64,000 bases of DNA. Origin: Andalucia godoyi. Taxonomy: Eukaryota; Discoba; Jakobea; Jakobida; Andaluciidae. How positions within the stretch are numbered: the first letter of the stretch is position 1; each line of letters begins with the position of its first letter. Where the stretch lies: the NCBI GenBank assembly GCA_009859145.1, contig VRVR01000052.1, positions 159,943 through 223,942 on the forward strand, read 5' to 3'. The notes under the pieces are model-generated. The model did no database searches. It worked only from the letters and a program-made list of their open reading frames with translations, and was not told where the DNA came from. Shown one piece after another: positions 54,121-63,276 of this stretch. Position numbers and translations under genes: made by a program.

Positions 54121-55526
54121 TTGCCGTTTTTCTTCTGTCATTAATGAAGTCGAATGTATGATGAACAGCACAGGCCGGGTTTGTCTGGTTTTATTTTTGG
54201 ATGTGGCATTCGCATTGCAGTCAGGTTTTTGTGCACACGGACTCATGATGAGTTAGCCGACAGCAGTCAGCCCCATGGACACAGCCCAAATCACGCCACC
54301 CTCTCCGTGAGCAGCCAAGTCGTGATGCCGTCATCGAACGAACTTGCACACTTGGCAAGCAAGCGGGCATTGACCTCCATCGTTCTGCACGCATAAACAA
54401 GCCACATCTCGTGTCATATATATATCTATATATATATCTATATCTATGTCTATATTTGCTGTCCACTCTGCTTTATATCCCAATCACCCAGAAAGGTTCA
54501 GACGGTCGCTTTATTTCATGCACACCAATCCACCGTCATTCCGATGCCCGTCATATCCCGCACGGCTGGATCGAGGAATTGGAATGGTGCGGGTAACCTT
54601 TCTCTGGAGAATGGTTTCAATCATGGTTGATCATGCTCAGTCCATGTTGCTACCCAGGCCTCCTGTCGCCATGGACGTGGAGTTCGCGACCCGCATACTC
54701 CTCACACAGCCATTTTGCAAGTCTGTGATGCATGTCCGTCGCCAGGTTGCGGATCTGCTGATGTATTCGCAGTCACGCGCCGCTTGTCGAGTGGGACTTG
54801 GTCCTCATCCCGCACGGCACCCGGCTGTGGACTGCGCAGAGAAAACTGACCCAGCCTGGTTCGCTGGATGCGCATGTCGTACACCGTCATCTCCGGTGGA
54901 GGAGGAGCAGCGGCTCGGCGTACCGAACAGCATCTTTCCCAAAGGAAGCATCCCGCGGATGCGTCTAGCGGCGGGCCCCGTTTCGCAAGGCTGCGGTGTA
55001 GATGTTATAAGTCTTGTGCACAGCTGAGGGGCGAAGAAAACACCCAAGGATACATGAGTAGCAGAAAAACATAAGAAGAAAAAACAAAAACACGGACAAT
55101 GGTGTTTATAGATGGATTGCGAAAGAGCGATTCACAGAGGGGGGTTGTGAATTTTTTCTGGTGGGCCCGGGTGAAGTATGGCTATTTGATAAACAAAATG
55201 CAGGGTTCGAAGAGGCAGCAGATCTGCTCACACACTCATATGGCTGTTTGACCGTGTGCGTTTCACATTCTGTGGTGCACAGAAAGGGCACATCCCCCAA
55301 GTTCTGGTGCTGGACTGCGTAGGATCGTTCGCACTGCAAAAGCGCTTCTCCCGCTCGTCCACGTCTATCAAAAGGCTTCAACCGGGAATTTTGAGAAGTC
55401 TGCATTCCCCCCTTGTTAAAAAGCGCCTCCCCGGTTCTTTTGCAAGCTGGGCTTGGCAGATCTCGCTTTTGGCTTTGTTTTGCAGCGCTGTACTGCATTT
55501 GCATTACACCATTTCCAATTCACGGG
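54121..55526. other. 1.4-kb region without a confident gene
   Basis: Contains a (TATATC)n stretch (54417-54450). A plus frame of 193 codons (54446-55027) has no recognisable motif. It could be a fast-evolving gene, but codon composition and the run of Pro/Ser/Arg give no support. The plus frame open from 55413 belongs to the 5' flank of the glycosyltransferase. Confidence 0.4.
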
Positions 55527-56828
55527 ATGAATGCGTTGCAGAAATGCCCAGGTTTGGAATGGATTCCGCGGAGTGTTTTGTGCCGCCGGTTCCCGCCGAG
55601 CGTGCTCGCTGTCCTTGCTTCACTGCTGGTCTTGGCCAGTTTGCGGATGTTCAGAGTCCAGGACGGGAGGCCTGTTTCGAGCTTTTCTGCAAAGGGTTGC
55701 CGTAATGCTTCGTTGATTGAGCATCACGTGCACGCTTTGCAAGCCAGTCAAGATCGACTAATTGCGCGCCTCAAGCGGATCAACGGACGGTTCTCGGGCA
55801 TTGAGGACGTTGTGGAAAAGTCCATTCCAACAACCATGTTTGATTTGAACTACCGACAACGTTGGGCACCGCTTCCCGCCAACTTGGAAGAACTCCAGAA
55901 ATTGCCGCGAGTTGCGATTGTCAACGCTGTGACACCGGTCTGGGCTGCGGGATATGAGCTCGAGCAGACCGCGATGAACTGCTACGCGGCATACCAGGGA
56001 TATCCAAACTACGTAGAGACTGTTGCGTTGCAGCCCGACAGATTCATCTCTTCTGGACGACTGCGTGGCATGCAAAAGTACTTACCGTACTTTCAATGGG
56101 TACTGCACGCGTCAGCGGACATGACAGTCGTGAATCGCTCGAAGAGAATCGAATCATATCTCGACGACCGGTTCGATGTGATTCTTACGCGTCGAAATTT
56201 TTATCAGTTGCACAATTCTCGTCGGATGCTTGATGGAAAGTATGCTCACTATCCCCAGTTGAACACAGAGCTGTTGATGGTGAAGAACACCCAGGGAGGA
56301 CGGACATTTGTGAACGAGTTTATGTCGCTCAGCGATGAGGGTCGGTATGGAATGGTTTGGGACATGGGGGAGCTGCACGAGGTGGTCATCAAATTGTTGT
56401 TTCCTGAGCACTATGAAGAATGTGCTCGTCCACATATTGAATTTCGACATGGCACGTACAAGCCAGATCCGTCGGGTGAGCACCCGCTCGACGACCTCAC
56501 GCAACACATTCGGAAGTCCCCATGCGCAAGCTTGTTCACACGTTCGGAATGGAAGGACGGGCCAGTCAAAATCAAGATCTTGGACATGGGTGTCATGGTC
56601 CGCGACCATGAGCAAGGCTCGACGATCAAGTTGTTGCGTTGTTCGGATTTCTTTGTCCACACAAAGGGCGCCGTGAGCCACTTGACTGCGGATGAGGTTT
56701 ACTGCCTGCCCCTTAAAGAGCATGGGGTTGCGCGTCCCGATCGATACTTGTCGGAGACGGAATCCGGAAAGTATGCAAGAGATCTGGGGTGTGTGTATGA
56801 CGGTTGCACGGGAATCAACATACTTTGA
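55527..56828 (+). CDS. Type II membrane glycosyltransferase-like protein (GT34/DUF273-like)
   Basis: 433 residues from the ATG at 55527. A short cytosolic tail precedes one membrane anchor (VLAVLASLLVLASL, about 25-40), then a lumenal domain. The pattern follows the GT34 (GMA12/MNN10) and DUF273 types: RVAIVNAVTPVW, a MNCYAAYQGYPNY block, MQKYLPYFQWVLHASADMTVVN in the position of the K...L...W...DxD...xN motif, and NTELLMVKNTQGGRTFVNEF matching the N-x-G-x-x-l-R-N block. The expected Asp-x-Asp reads Ser-Ala-Asp, so metal binding may be altered or the enzyme inactive. It probably acts in the Golgi on glycans; donor and acceptor are unknown. Confidence 0.6.
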   Translation: MNALQKCPGLEWIPRSVLCRRFPPSVLAVLASLLVLASLRMFRVQDGRPVSSFSAKGCRNASLIEHHVHALQASQDRLIARLKRINGRFSGIEDVVEKSIPTTMFDLNYRQRWAPLPANLEELQKLPRVAIVNAVTPVWAAGYELEQTAMNCYAAYQGYPNYVETVALQPDRFISSGRLRGMQKYLPYFQWVLHASADMTVVNRSKRIESYLDDRFDVILTRRNFYQLHNSRRMLDGKYAHYPQLNTELLMVKNTQGGRTFVNEFMSLSDEGRYGMVWDMGELHEVVIKLLFPEHYEECARPHIEFRHGTYKPDPSGEHPLDDLTQHIRKSPCASLFTRSEWKDGPVKIKILDMGVMVRDHEQGSTIKLLRCSDFFVHTKGAVSHLTADEVYCLPLKEHGVARPDRYLSETESGKYARDLGCVYDGCTGINIL

Positions 56829-57394
56829 GAGCGGGCAGAGGAAAAAATGAGCCACGACCGAATGCAAGGGTCTCCAACGAGGGAGGCAACGTACCTGGAA
56901 TCAAGCGATTGGTTTGAAGTTGCGACAGAATATCAGAAACTCCAGCGATGGAGGGGCACACCGGAGAAAAGTGGTCGATTGAAGCACAGGCCAAACGTTA
57001 GAGACTCAAGGCAAGAGGGGAAGCACTGTCAGAGAGATCGCCCGCTGCTTGCTCATCAATGTCGCTGGAAAGACGAACTCCTCCGGTGAAACATTGGATT
57101 TTCCCCTGTGGCACAGAACATCATGCTTCCTCCACAAAGACTGCATTTCGGAAGAGGACGTCGCTATCGAGGATGGTGCCGAGATGGGCTGACCAAGCCG
57201 CGGATCTCGACCTGTCTCCTCTGCTCCAAGACGCAGCGCATCCAGTTTTGTTGCTAACCGATGACTCCGCAGCAGCAATGCGTTTTTGGAACCAGCACCA
57301 TATAGACAACCATCTGCCGTTTTTCGATGGCGGTCATAAGATCACTTATGAGGGTTTGACAACGCCCTCCCGTTCAGGAAATCGGGCCATCCAC
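56829..57394. other. Gap with possible decayed coding sequence
   Basis: About 560 bases downstream of the glycosyltransferase. Plus-strand fragments in different frames look protein-like (REIARCLLINVAGKTNSS near 57030 and HPVLLLTDDSAAAMRFWNQ near 57240) but are broken by stops. This suggests a pseudogene or an intron-containing gene I cannot resolve. Confidence 0.35.
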
Positions 57395-57789
57395 TAGTGA
57401 TGCGAAAGCGGCAGTTTTTTAACGGCTAGCGCGCTGACAAGGCACTTCGGCTGTTGGCTAGCGGCTCGCTAGCGGTATCAGTGAATAGATTTTACCGATT
57501 ACGGCAGTTGAAAACCCCGCCCAACCACCTCTGGCGGATAGTGAGTCTGCGCAGTCTGGCGAACAAGTGCATAGTCTCGCGTTTTCTGTTTGTTTGTTTG
57601 TTTGTTCTGTGTCGGATTCGGTTTTCCTTTCCTTTTTTTATGTGTCTAAACATTTGCATTTTACGATGTATTCATCATCTGACATCATGTCCAATTGTCC
57701 ACCGTTATTCTAGACGACGACGAGCTTGCCAAGTGTCAGGAATGCAGCAGGATTTTGACATCGCTGCTTGCGAAATGTGCCTTGCATCC

Positions 57790-58362
57790 TGACTCTGACA
57801 GAGGACCGGAGATACTGCGACGGATGATCATCTTTTCTTCTCGCTTGCTGATCATCTGTATCAAAACAGGTTCATGCGGAGTGTAGTACTCACCTTCGGA
57901 GCCCAAAAACTTGTCAATGGAATACATGCTCGATTTTTGCTGGGGCATGTTTCTGGTGTTTTCCGCAGACCCCAAACCAATGATCATCTTTCCTTTGTCC
58001 CCGTGTCTCAACATATTCAATGTGCGGAGGTAATTGTCTCATTTGGAAAGGGTGCCGTTGACGTTCTTGATTTGGAAGCGAATGCTTCTAGACATACTGG
58101 ATCGCCCCCAATTGCCCACAAGGAACTTCAACCTTCTTCTTCTGCTGAAAAAGGAGGTGTTTCTGGCTCAAGCATTAATGGAAATAACATAGTCAGTAAG
58201 TTGAATGTTGGCATGTTTGCAAATGTGACGTATCAGATCGCTGGAGACAATCAACAAGACTTAGAATCGCCGCGTGTACAGTCTTCTAGCAAGAAGCCGG
58301 ATGTACTTGCAAGTTTCAGCACTGGCGAACATTCAGGTTTTCGCAGTATCCCGATATTCTAG
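57790..58362 (+). pseudogene. Coding-like fragment inside the hAT element
   Basis: A plus-strand frame reads GDTATDDHLFFSLADHLYQNRFMRSVV and continues through FGAQKLVNGIHARFLLGHVSGVF and SFGKGAVDVLDLEANAS to a stop at 58362. The upstream side is closed by stops with no ATG until 57874. Composition looks like genuine protein with no homopolymers. No family is recognised. It may be a captured host fragment, part of another gene or a second transposon ORF. Confidence 0.35.
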
Positions 58363-58681
58363 GACCAACACAGTTTGACCGTCGTCAACAGAATAGTAGT
58401 CCTGCCGCTAAAGACCATCTAAGTAGTATCACTGTATGTATTATCTATGGTATACCTCTGAGATTTGATTAATTCATCTGTCGTGCACTCCACTGATATG
58501 TCCACCTGTGTCCGCAACGACTGTGGGTCAGCTTCAGCATAAAGGCCGTAGATTTTCACCAGACAACGTTTTGTGGAAGTTGGAACCGACCTGTGAGCCA
58601 AACCGGAGATCCTGAATTTCTTGTTCTCATTTAAATGGAAGTGGTTATTGGAACATAAAGACAGATATTTTTTGAATGGCA

Positions 58682-59986
58682 TCAATTGAAATCGTCGATT
58701 TCCGAGGCATCCTGCGGAAGAGATGGGCTAGCAGCCTTCTTGGCTGGTTCGCCATCCATTTCCTCGCGAGCCATCCGCTTTTTTGTGTCGGACAGTGCAG
58801 CATCCGGAATACAGCTCTCGTAATTACCTCGGATTAGCAACATGTTGTTAACGGTTCGTGGAGGAAGTCGTCGGCGCCTGTCAGAGATACACTGTCCAGA
58901 GACCGAAAAGACTCGACTTCCACTATCTTACTCTTTTTTGATATTCCAGCAAGTCTCTTGTTGCTTTGTTGCTGCGATTGAAAAATTCAATGAGCTTCTT
59001 TGCTCTGTCGACGATGTGCTGCAAAATTGGGTTGTCAAATGCTCCCTGGACTGCCAGCTGCAGTGTGTGAATGAAGCAGCGAGAGTGTGGCAGTCCTGCG
59101 TTGACTATTGCATTCACCTGAACATCGGCATTGTCTGAAGTCACCGAAACAACTTGCTCCTTTGTAATACCGTATTCTGACAAACACTGATCCAGCGAAG
59201 TGGTCAGAACATCAGTCGATTCCGATGAGGACATGCATTTAAGCAGCAGCGAAACCATTCGAAGCTTTTCATCAATGAAGTGTCCGGTCGCGGCAACGTA
59301 ATGATGCCCACTCTTTGAGGGCCATCCATCAGTCGTGAGTGCCACTCCGAAAGCTCCAAGAAAGCGCGATTGAGTGGCCCCCTTGACTTGGGTCGCAAGG
59401 TGCGGAATCAATTTTTCTGTTAAAGTCTTTCGATCTGGAAATTTGAATTTGGGCTCCAGTTTCCTTACAAAATTCTGAAATCCCACGTCCTTGACGGGAG
59501 AAAGTGGTTGCAGGTCACGACAGACCAGAAATGCTAGGGCTTCGTTCAGTTCTCTTTGCCGAGTTGGGGGAAGTGGTTTCCAGATAGTATCGAGGTTTAA
59601 AGAACTTTCTGATTTCTGGTTCCCATCAAGAAAGTCGGAAACATGGCAATTTTCCAAATGATCTCGCAACTTCTCTGTGCTCGGCTTTGATAACGAATAC
59701 TTTCTTGGAGCTTCTTGTAAGCGGAATACACACAAAGCACAATGCACGTCGTCCATTTCTTTTCCACGAAAGACCAATTCCTCATCGCTTGACGGAGTTA
59801 CACCAAAAATCTCCACACAAACGACGCGCGGCCTGCAGTATCAACTGGGATCAACGGATACTTTGGGTGATAACGCACAACTGACAAGTCCCAGCTAAAC
59901 GCCTCCGCTCGTCGCTGTTCAGGGGAACGAGACTTACACAACTTACTCGCTTCAGCCTTGACTTCACAAATGGTCGGCTTTGACAT
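58682..59986 (-). pseudogene. hAT transposase remnant with internal deletion
   Basis: The likely start is at 59986 (MSKPTICEVKAEASKL), then a frameshift or intron near 59820-59840. A frame to 58923 encodes a BED-type zinc finger (HCALCVF ... LRDHLENCH), FPDRKTLTEKLIP, and the first RNase-H strand LTTDGWPSKSGHHYVA with its catalytic Asp, then VSVTSDNADVQ (second Asp region) and CFIHTLQLAVQ. After LLEYQKRVR it stops. The next bases, in another frame, encode the C-terminal hATC dimerisation motif (SRVFSVSGQCISDRRRRLPPRTVNNMLLIRGN) ending at 58682. About 200 residues between the two parts, including the catalytic Glu, are missing, so it is inactive. Confidence 0.75.
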
Positions 59987-60325
59987 TGTGCCGTACTGTC
60001 AGTAATATAGCATGCGAATACACCACAAAAAAAAAACAATGTCCAAAAGAAAGCCTAAACAGAGTGAGCTGTGAAGGAGTCATTGGGCCGCAGTTGGCGC
60101 CAGCAAAGAGCGGGAAAACTACAGTCAGTTAGAATGTTTCCGGCAGGCGTCAGCGGAGACGAATTCCGCCGCTGCGTTCAATGACAGGTCTCCGCTGTCG
60201 TAGCACCGCTAGCGGACAAGCCGCTAGTCGCACCTCTACCCGTTTCACCTTTGAGGGCTGACCGATCAATCCATTCACAAAATCACAGCCAGAATTGATT
60301 TTTGTTGTATTTTGAGAAAGTGTCG

Positions 60326-62656
60326 ATGAACATGGAGTCGTTGTCACTGGTCGACAATGACGCGCCTTTATCTTTGGAAGATTTGTGGAAGTTGCGTTGC
60401 TGGGCAAGAGCAGGGTTCCAAGATGGACCGGCTTCTTCTACGTCTTTGTGTATTCCACTTCTGGATGCCAACATCATTGATGCCCTTCGAGAAGCTCGCG
60501 AAAAATGCGTGGCTTTAATTGCCGTTGCACGCAACGACGATTCCTTCAACAGGAAGATGTTGTACTCGGAGCAATGTGAAATTTTTCTGTGCGTGTGGAA
60601 CCTATTTTCCCGGGTGAAGCGAGATCACCGCCTTCACGTGCCCCCGCTTTTTCGTGGTCAAAAAGAGTTGGATAGTGTTATCCGCCGTGCTGTTGCAGAC
60701 TGCACCATGCGAGAGCTTGGCATTTCTGCGCAAAACAGCGGGCATTTGATATTAGGCGGCGTGGAAGGAGCTGGAAAAACAACGCTTCTCAAGGCATTTG
60801 CTATTGCATCTGCAGTGCTTTTTGATATTTTGTTGCCAGTTTATTGGAGCTATGAAACGACAACCTTATCATCTCGCGATGGAGGAAATGAGACGGGCAG
60901 CATGCAGGATTCATTATCTCCGTTGAAACAGACGCTGCCTTTGCCAGCGGAACTCGTTGAAGAGATGCTTCGACCTGCTGACCAGCACCAGACTTCTCAG
61001 TCAACCGAGGTTGTTCAAGTTGATCATAAGAACCTGTCTCCGAAGGAAGCTGTTCAACGGCTCAATGAGCGCGGATTTCGATTATTTTTGCTGGTTGACG
61101 AGTTTCAACGCATCTATGCCAGGGACGCGTTAATTAATCACAGAAGGTTATTGGCGTCTCAGATGTGTGAGATTGCAAGGTCTCCAAATACTTACTGCAT
61201 GCTTGCGGGCTCATCGGCGAATATGAGAAGATATGTTTTTCGATATCAAGGAGATGCAACTGATGAATGGCACGACTTTCCAAACTTTAACGGATCCCTT
61301 TACGTGTTTGTGGACGTTCCTGTTCTACGAACATTGGCTATTTTGAAAGAGTATGTTGTTACAAGGTATGGAAGCTGTTCATTTGCGGAAACTGATGACG
61401 ATATCTCGCAGCTACTGTTTCATACCGGTGGTGTTGGCCGTTGGATTCACGACGCATGGAAGCGGGGAGAAACACGTATTTTTCCGGACAGGCGCGCGAA
61501 GCCACTAGAAACTTTCCAGCAAGACAAGGACTTTCGTTCTTTGGTCGCTCTTCTGGTCAGTTTCAATGAAGACGCTATTAAGAAGCATCGAGGCTTAGAC
61601 ACTCTGCCCGCTATCGGAATAGAATATAATAGTGTGATTGCGATGCTTGGTCCTATTTGTGACAACATAGTGGGTCAACTTCGGAGGTGGGCTGATCAAG
61701 GACTGATCTATCTGGAGGCGGACGACAGTGGTCCCAAATCTGTCCAATTGTTGGTCCCGAGAGACTGCTATCTGTATGTGGGTGGAGAACGGGCTGTCGA
61801 GGATCTCTTACTTTTTGCCATGTGTTCGCTTATGATCTGCCAAGATTACGAAATTAATGCTGGGAAGCCTTTAGAAAAGCTCATACGGCCTAGAATTCAC
61901 GTGCATTTCCTGGTCCAACAAGTTGTCTACCGTCGTCGATCGCTGCGGTTTGTTCCAAACGCGGACGGGATAGCAGTGGCGCGTGTCAGTGCCGAACAGT
62001 CCGACCAGTGGGATGTTGCCGCGGATCTTGATTCTCTAAACCTTGAGCATCTGCGCTGGGAAGGAGAGACTGGATTAGACGGGATTGTTCTCGAGAAAAC
62101 TGTGAACACCCGGAAGAACGTTCCACAATGGCACATTCATGGATGGCAATGCAAAGGAGGAAGGGCGACATTGCAGATTGGCGGAGGAGCCATAGAGACG
62201 TACGAAAACCATTACAAGACGTATTCATCAGTGTGCTCAATCAAGGACGATATGCTTGGTGGAATACTCGCCAAGGCCGAGGTTGGGTTTCTGCGGCTGG
62301 CAGATAAGCTGCAGCAAGCGTTTCCGAAAGCTGAGTTTTTATGTCGGTCATTGACAATCACAACCACGAAAGATGGCCACTTGGCTCAAGCTGCTCTGAA
62401 TCGGATGAATGAAGTTTTCCCTCTTAATATTTCTCTTGCGAAGGTGGAAAGTCTGAAAGTCTCCCAATTGAAAAAAAACCAACCGGTTTCAGTGAGAATC
62501 TTGGATGGACTGCAATGGCTGAGTCCTTGCCTTCCCGAAAGCCTGCGGACCTACGCACAATCCGATGAATTTCTATTGTCCTCTCCTATTCATCGTATCA
62601 TTGGAACCTCGACATCTGCCGGGCCGAAGAACAAAGGGAAATGCTCTGTGCAGTGA
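60326..62656 (+). CDS. Crinkler/RHS-like protein: P-loop ATPase plus C-terminal nuclease-type domain
   Basis: 776 residues, intronless, ATG at 60326 (60332 also possible). The N-terminal ~110 residues are an unrecognised helical header. A P-loop GGVEGAGKTT (144-153) and a Walker B strand FRLFLLVDEFQRIY (251-264), followed by a sensor-like YCMLAGSSANMRRYVF, define a STAND/AAA-like ATPase as in Crinkler (CRN) and trypanosome retrotransposon-hot-spot (RHS) proteins. The C-terminal region has GLDGIVLEK (Asp585) and WQCKGGR (Gln608-Cys-Lys610), the D...(E/Q)xK pattern of PD-(D/E)xK restriction-endonuclease folds. In this class the pair is proposed to act as an effector against nucleic acids or as a selfish-element factor. 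It directly abuts the hAT relic. Function here is unknown. Confidence 0.65.
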   Translation: MNMESLSLVDNDAPLSLEDLWKLRCWARAGFQDGPASSTSLCIPLLDANIIDALREAREKCVALIAVARNDDSFNRKMLYSEQCEIFLCVWNLFSRVKRDHRLHVPPLFRGQKELDSVIRRAVADCTMRELGISAQNSGHLILGGVEGAGKTTLLKAFAIASAVLFDILLPVYWSYETTTLSSRDGGNETGSMQDSLSPLKQTLPLPAELVEEMLRPADQHQTSQSTEVVQVDHKNLSPKEAVQRLNERGFRLFLLVDEFQRIYARDALINHRRLLASQMCEIARSPNTYCMLAGSSANMRRYVFRYQGDATDEWHDFPNFNGSLYVFVDVPVLRTLAILKEYVVTRYGSCSFAETDDDISQLLFHTGGVGRWIHDAWKRGETRIFPDRRAKPLETFQQDKDFRSLVALLVSFNEDAIKKHRGLDTLPAIGIEYNSVIAMLGPICDNIVGQLRRWADQGLIYLEADDSGPKSVQLLVPRDCYLYVGGERAVEDLLLFAMCSLMICQDYEINAGKPLEKLIRPRIHVHFLVQQVVYRRRSLRFVPNADGIAVARVSAEQSDQWDVAADLDSLNLEHLRWEGETGLDGIVLEKTVNTRKNVPQWHIHGWQCKGGRATLQIGGGAIETYENHYKTYSSVCSIKDDMLGGILAKAEVGFLRLADKLQQAFPKAEFLCRSLTITTTKDGHLAQAALNRMNEVFPLNISLAKVESLKVSQLKKNQPVSVRILDGLQWLSPCLPESLRTYAQSDEFLLSSPIHRIIGTSTSAGPKNKGKCSVQ

Positions 62657-62727
62657 TCTCTTGTGCGTGAAACGGAAAGTCTTTGTCCAGGATTTCATCA
62701 ACTGGAATCCATGCTCATATCGACAAT

Positions 62728-63276
62728 TCATCCTGAAAACAACTTCCCGCAGCAGCTCGTTTTCTTCTCAATGAGAATCTTGATCATGCGCTGCAACCAC
62801 TGCAGATCTTCCGGCTTTTTTCGCCGTGCACATGAGAAAGGAGGCTGCAGTCTTTGAACGAACGGGTTTCTTGTCTGCTTCTGTTGCCTCAAGATCCCCG
62901 CCTGCAGATTCAGACGGGTCAGCATTTTCCTGGGCCGCGCCTTTTTTGGGATTTTGGCTTCCACATCCTCCGGCGCAAGCGATCTTTCAGAGTCATCGTC
63001 GTCGTCATCATCGATTGACTGATTATCGACTTTCCGATCTTTCTCAGGTAACCAAGCTGCTTCGGGCTGCGCCTCGTCTTCTTTCGTTTCTGCTGCACGC
63101 CATCATCGTTGGAGCCCGGTGATAGGAGCACCCGATTTACGAGAACGCTTAAGCTTCTGGGAGTTCTTATTATCCCCAATGTCCAACTCGTCGATGTGGG
63201 ACAGATCGTTACGGGATTCCTTGAGGATCGCGTCCTTCGATGCGGAAACGCGCGACGGGGTTGTCTGGGAATTCAT
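62728..63276 (-). pseudogene. 182-codon ORF interrupted by one in-frame TGA
   Basis: From the ATG at 63276 (MNSQTTPSRVSASKD) the frame runs as a Ser/Lys-rich segment to a TGA at 63103-63105. It continues in the same frame without another stop through an acidic (Asp)7 run, a basic KKARPRKMLTRLN stretch and a C-terminal helix (LQWLQRMIKILIEKK) to 62728. The composition on both sides of the TGA is alike: acidic plus basic, nuclear-protein style. Possible explanations are a recent nonsense mutation, a sequencing error, stop readthrough or an unseen intron. No family recognised. It is convergent with the Crinkler/RHS-like gene. Confidence 0.45.

Larger units (their letters stand above)
57395..60238. 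mobile_element. hAT-superfamily DNA transposon, decayed
   Basis: The left terminus TAGTGATGCGAAAGCGGC (57395-57412) and the reverse complement of the right terminus, TAGAGGTGCGACTAGCGGC (60220-60238), match with few changes. Both ends carry subterminal GCTAGCGG motifs (57424, 57458, 57469; 60207, 60220). Inside, on the minus strand, lies a BED-finger/hAT transposase remnant. The expected 8-base target duplications are not conserved (CCATCCAC and CCCGTTTC), so the insertion is old or the ends are slightly off. The left half (57420-58680) has coding-like fragments not explained by the transposase. Confidence 0.65.

Noticed and set aside
54446-55027. 193-codon plus-strand ORF
   Set aside because: No motif, Pro/Arg/Ser-rich, no splice or homology support; kept only as a remark on the gap.
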